Shown: positions 1 through 7,978, numbered from the stretch's first letter. The stretch: DNA of 33,422 bases from JABWBJ01 sp036507855 (GCA_036507855.1 DATCIJ010000022.1:1-33422); one strand, 5' to 3'. The notes: generated by a model not told the origin, from the letters alone. Made by a program: numbers and translations.

Positions 1-2
1 TG

Positions 3-101
3 GTGCGGAACCTGGGCGGCAATCGCGGCGCGATCGAATACGCGTGGGGCTCGTCGACAATGTCCGCGTCGTTCACGGCGTCCGTTCCACAGGCCCGGTA
101 G
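3..101 (+). CDS. C-terminal end of an unknown protein (5' end outside window)
   Basis: The frame is open from the window edge to a TAG at 99-101 and encodes the last 32 residues, ending in VPQAR. Third codon positions are strongly G/C, as in the real genes here, which supports coding. The tail alternates small and hydrophobic residues (TMSASFTASV), as a beta strand might, but it is too short to name a family. It converges on the kinase gene, whose stop lies 34 bases further on. It could still be a chance open frame. Confidence 0.45.
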   Translation: MRNLGGNRGAIEYAWGSSTMSASFTASVPQAR

Positions 102-108
102 CTACCGG
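95..108. terminator. Perfect 14-bp palindrome between convergent genes
   Basis: CCGGTAGCTACCGG is its own reverse complement and spans the TAG stop of the upstream fragment. In RNA it would fold as a 5-bp stem with an AGCT loop. It lies between two convergent genes, where a bidirectional terminator would be expected, but there is no T-tract on either side. A protein-binding site is equally possible. Confidence 0.25.
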
Positions 109-135
109 ACTCCATCCGCGCATTCGGCCCGAGCG

Positions 136-2502
136 TCACCAGGGCAGTTTCATTCGCTGAAGCAGATCCTGGAAGCGCCGGTTGGAGCGGAGCGGATCAA
201 ACCATGGCCATGCCGTCATTTCGGGGAGCCAGAGGTCCTTCTGTGCGTAGCCGCGCTCGAGCCAGTTCAGGGCCTGTTCTTCGTCGGCGAGTGCCACGTG
301 AAGGCTGGCCATGTCAAACGCTGAGACCAGGTCCTGCTTCGCCCGCTGCTCCAATTCGTTCAGGATCTTTCGCGCTTCAACTTGTCGTCCCGCCCGCGAG
401 TACGCCGAGCCGAGCATGGCGAGGTAGTGCGAACTCTTGTCCGCCTGTCTCAGCACGGACCGTTCCAGATACACGACGGCATCGGTCCACCGGCCCTCTG
501 CCAGGTAAAGCTCGCCAAGGTTGTGAAGCAGGAGGGCGTGGTCGGGGTTGACCTCCAGCGCTTCCAGCAACTGTCCGGCCGCCAGATCGTGTTGACCGGC
601 GAAGAGGTGGTTCTGGCTGACGTATGCGCGTATTGTCGGGGACAACGGGTCGAGTTCCCTCGCGCGTTGGAGTTCAGCGAGAGCTTCATCAAAACGCCGA
701 GTCACTCGTGAGAGCGCGCGCCCGTAGTACTGATGGGCCATTGCAGAACCGGGACTCAGTTCCAGCGCGCGCCGGAACTCACGCTCCGCTGCTCCCCAGT
801 TCCACGCGCAGCTCAGCAGCCACACAGCCATGGAAACGTGGGCCTCGGCGGATGATTCATCCAACTGTGTGGCCCTTCGGACGGCGGTTTCCGCCAGCGA
901 GCAGCCGTCGCGCTGAGGAGTACCTCCCTGCTCAGCGAGCCACAGGTATGCATCGCCCGTGGCGGCCTGCGCTGGGGCATATTCGGGGTCGATCTCCAGC
1001 GCCTGCCTGAAGCTCTCGATGGACTGCCTGACGCGCTGGAGCGTTCGCTGATTGAACTGGTGCCGGCCAAGCAGGAATAGCTCAAAGGCCCTCGGGTTCA
1101 CCGGACGGGGGGCAGCCAGTCGAATCTGTTCCTGGGGCGTGACGGTCGCCTTGATCGAGTCGGCGATCGTCCGGGCGACCTCCGTGTGCAGCTCGAGGAT
1201 CCCGCGTAACTCCCGATCGAACGTGCGAGCCCAGAGATGCCGGTCACTGGGGGCGTGGATCAACTGCACGGTGATCCGTACGTGGTCACCATCCCGGGCC
1301 ACGGAGCCCTCGACGAGCCCTTCGATCCCGAGTTCGCGAGCAATCTGGGGCGCGGGCTTGGTGCCCCCGCGGTACCGCATCGCCGATGTCCGCGAAATGA
1401 CCTTCAGCGCGCTGATCCGCGAGAGTTCCGCCGTCAGCGCCTCATGCATCCCGTCCACGAAATAGGCCTGGGCTGAGTCGCCTGTGAGATTGTCGAGCGG
1501 CAGGACCACGAGCGATGTGATCCTTGACGACGGCGCCCCGAGTTGCCTGATGCCCAGGCCGACGGCGAGAACGCCGAGTCCCACGACCACCGCGGCGGCG
1601 CCAGCCCTAACGAGGCGCCGGCCGCCTCCGCGTGCTCCCGTCCCCGTTTCTGGCCCGGCGACCCCCCGGTCCAGTGCTTCCGCGAACAGTCTGGCGGTCG
1701 CGTATCGGTCGGCCGGAGCGGTCGCGAGAGCTCTCCCGACCGCTGCTTCGACACCTGGAGGCACCGCCGCGCGCACCAGCCGCACGCTGGGCACGGGCCC
1801 TTGCAGCTTTCGGGCAAGGACTGCTTGCGGCGTCGGGCCGGTGTAGGGCGTTTCGCCAACCAGCATCTCGTACGCGACGCAGGCGAGACTGTAAACGTCC
1901 GTGCGCCCATCCACGTCCTGCGCGCCCGTTGCCTGTTCGGGGCTCATGTACGTCGGCGTGCCGATCGCCACGCCGGTCTGGGTCAGTGACTCACCACCGG
2001 CCATAGTGGCCGCTCGCGCGATCCCGAAGTCGGCCACGCGAGCGTGACCGCCCACCAGCAGGATGTTCTCGGGCTTGATGTCGCGGTGCACGATACCCAG
2101 GCCGTGGGCGTAGTCGAGCGCGCTGGCGACCTGCCGTACGATCTGCAGAACGTCGTCGAGAGGGAGCTGCTTCTCTCGATTCAGGCGGTCTCGCAGCGAC
2201 TCGCCTTCGACATACGGCATCACGTAGTAGAGCAAGCCATCGGCTTCCCCTGAGTCGAGCAGGGCGAGTATGTGGGGATGGTCGAGCCGGGCGGTGAGGC
2301 GGATCTCGCGAAGGAAGCGCTCCGGGCCGAAGGCTGCCGCCACTTCCGGCTGGAGGACCTTCAGCGCGACTGCACGGTCGTGCCTGATGTCCCGGGCGAG
2401 GTAGACCGTGGCCATGCCGCCGCGCCCGAGCTCGCGTTCAATGCTGTAGCGTGCGGCGAGTGCCGTTCGCAGCCGGTCAGCCTGGGGGCCCATGCGAATC
2501 AC
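136..2502 (-). CDS. Membrane Ser/Thr protein kinase with TolB-like and TPR regions
   Basis: A 788-residue Hanks-type kinase, numbered from the GTG at 2502; an ATG at 2493 with AGGGTGAG upstream is an equally good start. The kinase domain covers about residues 19-280: glycine loop GRGGMATV (26-33), catalytic Lys48, helix-C Glu66, HRDIKPEN (139-146), DFG (158-160) and the activation-segment motif GTPTYMSPEQ. All residues needed for catalysis are present. A single membrane span follows at about 300-318, then a TolB/FlgO-like domain (about 328-450, starting VVLPLDNLTGDS) and a run of tetratricopeptide repeats to the C-terminus. The kinase is thus cytoplasmic and the TolB/TPR part most likely lies outside the membrane. 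By analogy with similar proteins it should couple an envelope signal to phosphorylation. Substrate and ligand are unknown. It is a single gene, convergent with the fragment at 3-101. Confidence 0.93.
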   Translation of the reverse strand: MIRMGPQADRLRTALAARYSIERELGRGGMATVYLARDIRHDRAVALKVLQPEVAAAFGPERFLREIRLTARLDHPHILALLDSGEADGLLYYVMPYVEGESLRDRLNREKQLPLDDVLQIVRQVASALDYAHGLGIVHRDIKPENILLVGGHARVADFGIARAATMAGGESLTQTGVAIGTPTYMSPEQATGAQDVDGRTDVYSLACVAYEMLVGETPYTGPTPQAVLARKLQGPVPSVRLVRAAVPPGVEAAVGRALATAPADRYATARLFAEALDRGVAGPETGTGARGGGRRLVRAGAAAVVVGLGVLAVGLGIRQLGAPSSRITSLVVLPLDNLTGDSAQAYFVDGMHEALTAELSRISALKVISRTSAMRYRGGTKPAPQIARELGIEGLVEGSVARDGDHVRITVQLIHAPSDRHLWARTFDRELRGILELHTEVARTIADSIKATVTPQEQIRLAAPRPVNPRAFELFLLGRHQFNQRTLQRVRQSIESFRQALEIDPEYAPAQAATGDAYLWLAEQGGTPQRDGCSLAETAVRRATQLDESSAEAHVSMAVWLLSCAWNWGAAEREFRRALELSPGSAMAHQYYGRALSRVTRRFDEALAELQRARELDPLSPTIRAYVSQNHLFAGQHDLAAGQLLEALEVNPDHALLLHNLGELYLAEGRWTDAVVYLERSVLRQADKSSHYLAMLGSAYSRAGRQVEARKILNELEQRAKQDLVSAFDMASLHVALADEEQALNWLERGYAQKDLWLPEMTAWPWFDPLRSNRRFQDLLQRMKLPW

Positions 2503-2776
2503 TCACCCTGGAAGTGGGGGCTGGTGCAGTCTTGCTGGGATCTCGATCGCGGAGAAGAGCGCTCCCGCAGTGCGGTAGCGCCGGCGAGCGCAGCGGCCAA
2601 GCGACGAGCGGATCGGGCATCCACGCCCCTGGGTGGCGAACGCAGAAAGCTATGGAGATACGGACCGCCTCGCACGGACGACGTGGGCCGCCTTCGGTGT
2701 CGCGCTGCCTACGTTCCGGGCTGATGTCCCCAGAACGCCCGTTTCCTCGAGAACTGAAAGGCTCATTGCGGGGCGG
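2503..2776. other. Gene-free spacer upstream of the kinase
   Basis: 274 bases between the kinase start and the end of the nucleotidyltransferase gene. It should hold the kinase promoter, but no convincing -35/-10 pair is visible on the minus strand. No RNA gene, repeat or conserved small frame is apparent. Confidence 0.5.
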
Positions 2777-3238
2777 TCAGTCTTCCCGAAGTCGCTGGAT
2801 CTCCTCGAGCACCTCAATATCCGCCGCATCCTGCAGCCGGCCCGTGCGCTTGGATTCGATCAGATCGGCGATCGACGCCGTCGGCACCGGTACGCCCTCG
2901 ACGTCAAACACGGTCGCGGTATCCTGGGCCGCTGACCACGTCAGATTCCAGGCGCGGGTCATGATATCCACGTTAGGTGTGTCGCCGATCATCGTGACCG
3001 CGCTTCGCGCCACGTCTTCAGCGAGATGTTCGGCCGCGAGGCCGAACCCCAGCGAGGCAAGGGCGCGGAGCACTCGCCTGGCGTTCGAGACCGTCGGTTC
3101 GATCAGGATGTCGATGTCGCGGGTGGCTCGCGTGGTGCCCCAGAGCTGCATCGCGGTGGCTCCGACGAGGACGTACTTCGCACGCTCCGCGTTGAGCCGG
3201 CTGCAGACGTTCGCGACGCGTGTCTCGTAGGTCTTCAC
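2777..3238 (-). CDS. Small nucleotidyltransferase, possible toxin (MNT/AbiEii-like fold)
   Basis: A 153-residue protein of the polymerase-beta nucleotidyltransferase superfamily. It has the family's glycine/alanine motif GATAMQLWG (26-34) and the metal-binding acidic pair in TRDIDILI (Asp41, Asp43). A later segment, PVPTASIADLIESKRTGRLQD, is the usual element after the catalytic core in DUF6036/AbiEii-like members. The start is GTG at 3238, overlapping the upstream gene's stop by four bases (GTGA), so the two are translationally coupled. Paired with a DNA-binding protein, proteins like this often act as toxins that nucleotidylate RNA or protein. No activity can be read from the sequence, and a housekeeping or defence role is also possible. 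Confidence 0.8.
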   Translation of the reverse strand: MKTYETRVANVCSRLNAERAKYVLVGATAMQLWGTTRATRDIDILIEPTVSNARRVLRALASLGFGLAAEHLAEDVARSAVTMIGDTPNVDIMTRAWNLTWSAAQDTATVFDVEGVPVPTASIADLIESKRTGRLQDAADIEVLEEIQRLRED

Positions 3239-3633
3239 GGCACGTCCAGCGTGCGCTTCCGATCGAGGAAGTCCTCGAAGCGGTCGAACGTCACGATGCG
3301 ATTGGCGCGCGGCTGCTTTCGTGGCGCCGACAGGCGCAGCGTCTCCTCCGCCGCCCGGACCCGCGCTTCCGGGGTCAATGAGAGATCGCGCTTGAGCTGC
3401 GCCAGCCGCTGTGCGCCGAGCCCGTGCTGCTGGAGCGAGGCCGTGGCCAGCGTGCGTTCCGGTGCCGCCGCGGTGGATCCGGTCAGGTCCATGGCGGCCG
3501 CGTAGCGCCGGATCGCCTCGGCGACGATCCAGCTCCGGGACCGGTCCTGAACGCGCGCCAGACGGTCAGCGGCGGCCAGGTCGGCGTCGGGGAGCGTGAT
3601 GGCGATTCTCGCGTAGGGTTTTCGCTTTGGCAT
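3235..3633 (-). CDS. Ribbon-helix-helix DNA-binding protein, likely antitoxin/autoregulator
   Basis: 132 residues. The N-terminus has the pattern of a CopG/Arc-type ribbon-helix-helix: a basic start (MPKRKPY), a short strand ARIAITLP (8-15), then two helices with SRSWIVAEAIRRYAA. The remaining ~80 residues are charged and of no recognised fold; in antitoxins this part usually contacts the partner. It is first in a two-gene unit and overlaps the nucleotidyltransferase gene by four bases. Two abutting 10-bp repeats directly upstream of its ATG suggest it represses its own promoter. The antitoxin role is inferred from gene order, not shown. Confidence 0.75.
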   Translation of the reverse strand: MPKRKPYARIAITLPDADLAAADRLARVQDRSRSWIVAEAIRRYAAAMDLTGSTAAAPERTLATASLQQHGLGAQRLAQLKRDLSLTPEARVRAAEETLRLSAPRKQPRANRIVTFDRFEDFLDRKRTLDVP

Positions 3634-3653
3634 ACTCAGTATTACTCAATATG
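3634..3653 (-). promoter_or_regulatory. Abutting direct repeats before the RHH gene, candidate operator
   Basis: Read on the plus strand, ACTCAGTATT (3634-3643) is followed immediately by ACTCAATATG (3644-3653), and the first copy touches the ATG of the RHH gene. The two agree at 7 of 10 positions. It is an A/T-rich island in otherwise GC-rich DNA. RHH proteins bind tandem or inverted short repeats as paired dimers, so this is a plausible autoregulatory operator overlapping the core promoter. The short leader implies a leaderless or nearly leaderless mRNA. Confidence 0.45.
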
Positions 3654-3721
3654 CACTGCGCTCTGAGGGGTTTCAACCGCCGCGTGCGTGACGGACGCGC
3701 CCTTCCTACGTTTCCCGGCCC

Positions 3722-4528
3722 ATGGACGCGACAGTCCGGTTCGTCGAGAAGTGGAAGGCTCGCGGCCGCACCGCGCCGGGCCGTCTCGAAGTCATTCCAG
3801 ACGTTGAGAGTCGAGAGCTCGGCAATCGCCGGGACATCCTGGTATACCTGCCCAAGTCGTACGACAAGAGCGACAAGGCGTATCCCGTCATCTACATGCA
3901 TGACGGTCAGAACCTCTTCGATCCGGCGACCTCGTTTGCCGGTGAGTGGGGCATCGACACCGCGCTGGCCAAGGCGCCGCCGAGGGGTCGCCGTGCGATA
4001 GTGGTCGGCATCCCGAACGCCGGGATTGACCGGATCCGTGAGTACTCGCCCTTTGTGGACCGACGAATCGGCGGCGGGCTGGGTGACGCCTATCTCGACT
4101 GGCTGGCCGAGACCGTCAAGCCGCTGGTCGATGCCCGGTACCGGACCATTCGCGGACCCGAAGGCACCGGCATCGGCGGTTCTTCCCTGGGAGGATTGAT
4201 CAGCCTCTACGCGTTTTTCCGTCCTCCGGTTCGATATGGATTCGCGGCGATACTGAGCCCCGCCCTCTGGTTCGGGAACGGCGAGATCTTCCGGTACGTC
4301 GAGGCGGTGGGCTACGTTCGCGGTCGCATCTACCTGGATGTTGGGACGCGGGAAGGCGAGGGGACGCTGGCCAATGCGCGCCAGATGCTCGACTTGCTGC
4401 TGGTCAAGGGCTACCGACGCGGGCGGGATCTGATGTGGGTCGAGGACAAGGGCGGGATGCATAACGAGGCGGCGTGGGGCCGGCGATTTCGCAAAGCGCT
4501 CCCTTTCCTGCTGGCCGGAGGCGCCTGA
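3722..4528 (+). CDS. Alpha/beta-hydrolase, esterase D (PF00756) family
   Basis: 268 residues of the esterase D/enterochelin-esterase-like family. The nucleophile elbow is GSSLG (153-157) with Ser155 as nucleophile; the catalytic His is probably His247 (GGMHNEAAW), and an acidic residue in LDVGTREGE is a likely third member. The strand-turn IYMHDGQNLFD (57-67) is a hallmark of the family. No signal peptide is visible, so it is probably cytoplasmic. The stop is followed one base later by the GTG of a second hydrolase, so the pair is co-transcribed. It starts the run leading into two ATP-grasp ligases and a GCS2 ligase, which suggests it cleaves or releases an ester or amide intermediate of that pathway. 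Substrate unknown. Confidence 0.88.
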   Translation: MDATVRFVEKWKARGRTAPGRLEVIPDVESRELGNRRDILVYLPKSYDKSDKAYPVIYMHDGQNLFDPATSFAGEWGIDTALAKAPPRGRRAIVVGIPNAGIDRIREYSPFVDRRIGGGLGDAYLDWLAETVKPLVDARYRTIRGPEGTGIGGSSLGGLISLYAFFRPPVRYGFAAILSPALWFGNGEIFRYVEAVGYVRGRIYLDVGTREGEGTLANARQMLDLLLVKGYRRGRDLMWVEDKGGMHNEAAWGRRFRKALPFLLAGGA

Positions 4529-4529
4529 G

Positions 4530-5261
4530 GTGAGCACGCGCATGCCGGGCCAGCACCGCGCGTGGCATTCGCCGGCCATCGGCCGGACGATGCACGTCCG
4601 CTGGTTCGGCCACGGCGGCGCGCGCCTGCTCGCCTTCCCGACTACCATGGGCAACCATAACGAATGGCCCGACCGGTACATGCCGGACGTGCTGCACGAG
4701 CACATCGAGCGTGGGTGGATCCAGCTCTGGTGCCTCGATCACAACCACGACCTGAGCTGGTACGACAAGGAGGCCCACCCCGGGCACCGCGCCTGGCTGC
4801 ACCTGCAATACGACCGCTATGTCCGCGAGGAGCTGCTGCCGTTCACGGCCTCGGTCAACCCGAATCCGTTCGTGATCGCGACGGGGACGAGCTTCGGAGG
4901 CTTTCACGCCATGAGCGTCGGCCTGCGCAACCCGACCCTGTTCAACCGCATCATCGGCATGAGCGGCATGTACGACATCAAGGGGATGACGGGTGGTTAC
5001 TCGGACGGGAATGTCTACGCCTGCAATCCCTTCGACTTCATGCAGCACGAGCACGATCCGCAGCGACTGGCCGCGTTCCGCCGCCAGGACATCATCATCG
5101 CGACCGGTCGTGGAGATCCGAACTACGAGGAGAACGCCGGGTTCTCAGCGATCCTGTGGAAGCAGGGGATAGGAAACGCGTTCAGGGTCTGGGAGGGCCA
5201 TGCGCATGATTGGCCGTACTGGGAGCAGATGATAGTCCGCTACGTCGGCGGTCACGATTGA
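4530..5261 (+). CDS. Alpha/beta-hydrolase, esterase-like
   Basis: 243 residues. The nucleophile elbow GTSFG (119-123, Ser121) and a C-terminal WEGHAHDW (His224/His226) give an alpha/beta-hydrolase with the elbow in the usual place, but the N-terminal part (FPTTMGNHNEW, LDHNHDLSWYD) differs from the upstream hydrolase, so it is a distant relative and not a recent duplicate. Such proteins are usually annotated as esterases of unknown substrate. The start is GTG at 4530, one base after the upstream stop; an ATG at 4542 is an alternative. No signal peptide. The gene is followed directly by the first spacer element. Confidence 0.85.
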   Translation: MSTRMPGQHRAWHSPAIGRTMHVRWFGHGGARLLAFPTTMGNHNEWPDRYMPDVLHEHIERGWIQLWCLDHNHDLSWYDKEAHPGHRAWLHLQYDRYVREELLPFTASVNPNPFVIATGTSFGGFHAMSVGLRNPTLFNRIIGMSGMYDIKGMTGGYSDGNVYACNPFDFMQHEHDPQRLAAFRRQDIIIATGRGDPNYEENAGFSAILWKQGIGNAFRVWEGHAHDWPYWEQMIVRYVGGHD

Positions 5262-5395
5262 ACGAGATGGGAGATGGGAGAATCGAGATCACCTGCACCA
5301 GCTGATCATGTCAGATACGTGTTGGATATGCGCCGCTTTCCAGCCAAGTCCGCATTGGTCGTCGGTTGGCAGTTCATCTCCCATCTGGTGACGTC
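5262..5395 (+). repeat. Spacer element copy A: heptamer arms around a 72-nt loop
   Basis: The element runs from the hydrolase stop codon (5259-5261) to the ATG of the ATP-grasp gene. The left arm is a heptamer tract: GAGATGG, GAGATGG, GAGAATC, GAGATCA (5264-5291), then CCTGC. The right arm is GCAGTT plus CATCTCCCATCT (5369-5386). A 12-base exact inverted match pairs 5265-5276 with 5375-5386; the right arm is about one heptamer shorter than in the other copies. The loop (5297-5368) has TGATCA at its seventh base, then one base and GTC. A GGTGA (5387-5391) just before the ATG is a weak ribosome site. Confidence 0.85.
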
Positions 5396-6316
5396 ATGAC
5401 CAAGAGAATAGGCCTGTTCGTCGGCAGGGAGTGGAGCTGGCCCCCCGCGTTCATCGAAGAGGTGAACGAGCGCAACCAGGGCGTTGTGGCCGAGTATGCC
5501 AAGGTGGGGGGCGAGTTCTTCGATTCGCCCGTGCCGTACGACGTGCTGATCGACCGGATCTCGCACGAGGTCCCGATGTACCGGTCGTATCTGAAGAAGG
5601 CCGTCCTCGACGGGAAGACCGTCGTCAACAACCCGTTCATGTGGACGGCTGACGACAAGTTCTTCGGCGCCACGTTGATCACGAAGCTCGGCGTGTCATC
5701 GCCGAGGACCGTCCTCCTGCCTAACAAGGACTACGTCCCCGGCATCGTGCCCGGTGAGAGCCTTCGCAACCTGAAGTATCCGATCGATTGGGGCGCCATC
5801 CTCGATTACGTGGGACTTCCCTGCGTCCTCAAGGACGCCCACGGCGGTGGATGGAAGCAGGTTCACGTCTGCCTTTCGCTCGAGGAGCTGATCAACCACT
5901 ACGACCACTCCGGACTCCTGACCATGATCGTCCAGGAGTTCATCGAGTGGGACCAGTTCGTGCGCTGTCTCTGCATCGGCCGCCGGGAGATCCTGCCGAT
6001 GAAGTACGACCCGCGCGAGCGGAAGTACCTCGTCGAACACGAGCATCTGTCCCCGGAACTCGGCGCCCGCATCGTGAAGGACGCGATGACGATCGTGAAC
6101 GCCCTTGGCTACGACATGAACTCCATCGAGTTCGCCGTGCGCGGCGGCGTGCCGTACGCGATCGACTTCATGAACCCGGCGCCGGACATGGATGTCTACT
6201 CGCTCACGCCGATGTACTTCGAGTGGGCGGTGGAGAAGATGGCGGATATGGCGATTCGGCTTGCTCTCTCACCCCGTCCACAGCTCTCTGACCTTCGCTG
6301 GTCGTCGTTGTTCTGA
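5396..6316 (+). CDS. ATP-grasp ligase, RimK/glutathione-synthetase-like
   Basis: 306 residues from the ATG at 5396. An in-frame start 30 bases upstream would translate the repeat arm and is rejected. ATP-grasp signatures: Lys146 with the glycine-rich loop DAHGGGW (147-153), the adenine-contact segment IVQEFIEWDQF (178-188), and the metal-binding residues Glu245, Asp257 and Asn260 (IDFMNPAPDMD). The N-terminal third forms the pre-ATP-grasp domain. Such enzymes activate a carboxylate as an acyl phosphate and join it to an amine, giving an amide or peptide bond. With a second ATP-grasp protein and a GCS2 ligase downstream, the likely product is a short peptide-like metabolite. The substrates cannot be told from the sequence. 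Cytoplasmic. Confidence 0.88.
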   Translation: MTKRIGLFVGREWSWPPAFIEEVNERNQGVVAEYAKVGGEFFDSPVPYDVLIDRISHEVPMYRSYLKKAVLDGKTVVNNPFMWTADDKFFGATLITKLGVSSPRTVLLPNKDYVPGIVPGESLRNLKYPIDWGAILDYVGLPCVLKDAHGGGWKQVHVCLSLEELINHYDHSGLLTMIVQEFIEWDQFVRCLCIGRREILPMKYDPRERKYLVEHEHLSPELGARIVKDAMTIVNALGYDMNSIEFAVRGGVPYAIDFMNPAPDMDVYSLTPMYFEWAVEKMADMAIRLALSPRPQLSDLRWSSLF

Positions 6317-6476
6317 ATGGAAGTGAGATGTGAGATGGGAGACGTGAGATAGACTGCCATCTCTGATCAAGTCGGATATCTGTCGGCGGCACCTGTGACG
6401 TATATCAAACGGAGTATCCGAATGGATCATGCCGGAGCAGTTTATCTCGATTCTCCCATCTCCCATCCGGTTCCCG
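6317..6476 (+). repeat. Spacer element copy B: 34-bp inverted arms around a 79-nt loop
   Basis: Fills the gap between the ATP-grasp stop (6314-6316) and the ATG at 6477. Left arm 6324-6357 is built of heptamers TGAGATG, TGAGATG, GGAGACG, TGAGATA and ends GACTGC. Right arm 6437-6470 starts GCAGTTTATCTC and ends CTCCCATCCGG. By eye, 26 of 34 positions match between the left arm and the reverse complement of the right. The loop (6358-6436) has TGATCA at its seventh base followed by A and GTC, as in the other copies. No Shine-Dalgarno sequence is visible before the downstream ATG. Confidence 0.88.
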
Positions 6477-7817
6477 ATGTTCCAGGCTTACCACGACCTG
6501 CTGACACCTGACGTCGCCGAGGCCAGCCACGCGCACCTCGAGGGAGTCCTTCGCGCCCGTGGCCTGGTCTTCGGCGGCCGGCCGCTCTGCACGGTCCTGC
6601 GTCCGCGTTTCATGCGACCCGCGGAATACGCGGCGCTGCAGCAGCGCATCCTGCCCCTGCTCCGCGCCTTCCGGCGAATCCATGCGCGGGCCATGGAAGA
6701 TGCCGGCTTCCGGAACCAGTTCGGCCTGACGTCGTGGGAGGAGTCACTCCTCGCCGGGGATCCCGGCTACACGCACCCGACGCCGACCTCACGCCTCGAC
6801 CTCTTCACGGTCCCCGGGTCCAAGTCGTTAGGCCTGACCGAGTACAATGCCGAGACGCCGGCGGGGGCGGCGTACGGCGACACGCTGAGCGACGTGTTCC
6901 TCGATCTGCCGGCCATGCGGGAGTTCACGCGCACGCACGACGTCACGCCGCTCCCGGCTCGGCATGGCGTGGCCGGCGCGATCCTGGACGCCTGGCGCGA
7001 GTTCCGTGGATCGTATGCCCGGCCACGGATCGCGATTCTCGACTGGCACGACGTTCCAACCATCACGGAATTCGAGCTGTTTCAGCAGCAATTCCGCGCG
7101 ATGGGCCTGGACTGCGTCATCGATGATCCGCGCAACGTCGAGTATCGCGGCGGCAAGCTCATCGTGCGCGGCGCGCCAGCGGACGTGGTCTACAAGCGGG
7201 TGCTGATCTCGGAGCTCGTCGAGCAGTGCGGCCTGGAGTCGGCACTCGTCCGCGCCGTGCGCGACCGCGCCGTGTGCATGGTGAACGGCTTTCGCTGCAA
7301 GATCCTCCACAAGAAGGCTTCGCTGGCGGTCCTCAGCGACGAGCAGAACGGGGCGATGTTCCCGACCGACGAACGCCTCGCGATCGCCGGTTCCATTCCG
7401 TGGACGCGGGTGGTGACGGAACGCACGACCACGTGGCGCGGCGCGGCAGTCGATCTCATGCGGTTGATCCTCGACCTCCGCGAGTGGCTGGTCCTGAAGC
7501 CCAACGACGAGTACGGCGGGAAGGGAATCACCCTTGGCTGGACCGTGGATGCGTCGGCCTGGGAAGCCGCCGTCAAGGCAGCGCTGGAAACGCCGCACAT
7601 CGTCCAGGAGCGGGTCGAGATTCCCAGCGAGCCATATCCGAGCTGGGTGAACGCCCGGGTGGAGCTGGTGGACCGCCAGTACGACACCGCCCCATTCATT
7701 ACAAACGGCGAGTATATGGAAGGCCTCTTGACGCGACTCTCGACGGCGGTGCTGCTTAACGTCACGGCCGGGGGCGGAAGCACCGTTCCGACATTCCTGG
7801 TTTCGGAGCGATCGTAA
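6477..7817 (+). CDS. Circularly permuted ATP-grasp protein
   Basis: 446 residues from the ATG at 6477. A start 48 bases upstream exists, but its 16 extra codons are entirely repeat arm. Motifs match the circularly permuted ATP-grasp group related to glutathionylspermidine synthase: EYNAETPAG (122-130), the nucleotide-binding segment KPNDEYGGKG (341-350), VQERVEIPSEPYP, and the C-terminal metal/loop motif NVTAGGGSTVPT starting at Asn428. Members of this group form amide bonds with peptides or polyamines, and many are uncharacterised. Neighbours are a classical ATP-grasp ligase upstream and a GCS2 ligase downstream, so three amide-forming enzymes stand in a row. The gene contains a TTA leucine codon (codon 118) within the CGTTAGGC octamer. 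Confidence 0.85.
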   Translation: MFQAYHDLLTPDVAEASHAHLEGVLRARGLVFGGRPLCTVLRPRFMRPAEYAALQQRILPLLRAFRRIHARAMEDAGFRNQFGLTSWEESLLAGDPGYTHPTPTSRLDLFTVPGSKSLGLTEYNAETPAGAAYGDTLSDVFLDLPAMREFTRTHDVTPLPARHGVAGAILDAWREFRGSYARPRIAILDWHDVPTITEFELFQQQFRAMGLDCVIDDPRNVEYRGGKLIVRGAPADVVYKRVLISELVEQCGLESALVRAVRDRAVCMVNGFRCKILHKKASLAVLSDEQNGAMFPTDERLAIAGSIPWTRVVTERTTTWRGAAVDLMRLILDLREWLVLKPNDEYGGKGITLGWTVDASAWEAAVKAALETPHIVQERVEIPSEPYPSWVNARVELVDRQYDTAPFITNGEYMEGLLTRLSTAVLLNVTAGGGSTVPTFLVSERS

Positions 7818-7978
7818 CCGGATGGGAGATGGGAGATGGGAGACGTGAGATTAACTGCGCGAGATGATCACGTCTGCGTTCTGTTGGCACGTCAAGCGCC
7901 TCGAGGTCTAACCGATTCCGCGCTGCTCAGGGGTGAGCAGTTTATGTCAAATCTCCCATCTGCCATCTCCCATCCTGT
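7818..7978 (+). repeat. Spacer element copy C: 39-bp inverted arms around a 78-nt loop
   Basis: The best copy. The left arm (7820-7858) begins three bases after the TAA stop and the right arm (7937-7975) ends three bases before the ATG of the next gene. The arms are the same length, 39 bases, and 34 of 39 positions match between one arm and the reverse complement of the other. The tract is heptameric (GGGAGAT repeated). The 78-nt loop (7859-7936) again has TGATCA at its seventh base, then C and GTC, then CTGTTGGC as in copy B (CTGTCGGC). The downstream gene has no visible Shine-Dalgarno sequence: the right arm, rich in CTCCC, sits where it should be. Confidence 0.9.

Noticed and set aside
5366..5395. 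Longer start for the ATP-grasp gene
   Set aside because: The ten extra codons lie in the right arm of spacer element A, and the ATG at 5396 has GGTGA just before it.
6429..6476. Longer start for the circularly permuted ATP-grasp gene
   Set aside because: The 16 extra codons are translated repeat arm B; the homologous protein starts at the ATG at 6477.
5262..7978. CRISPR array from the repeated GGGAGAT motifs
   Set aside because: Units are 7 bases, arms are inverted, no regular spacers and no cas genes.
7818..7978. Riboswitch
   Set aside because: The fold is one long stem with a variable loop, the same in three different spacers, and no known aptamer core is recognised; translational coupling or a repeat element fits better.
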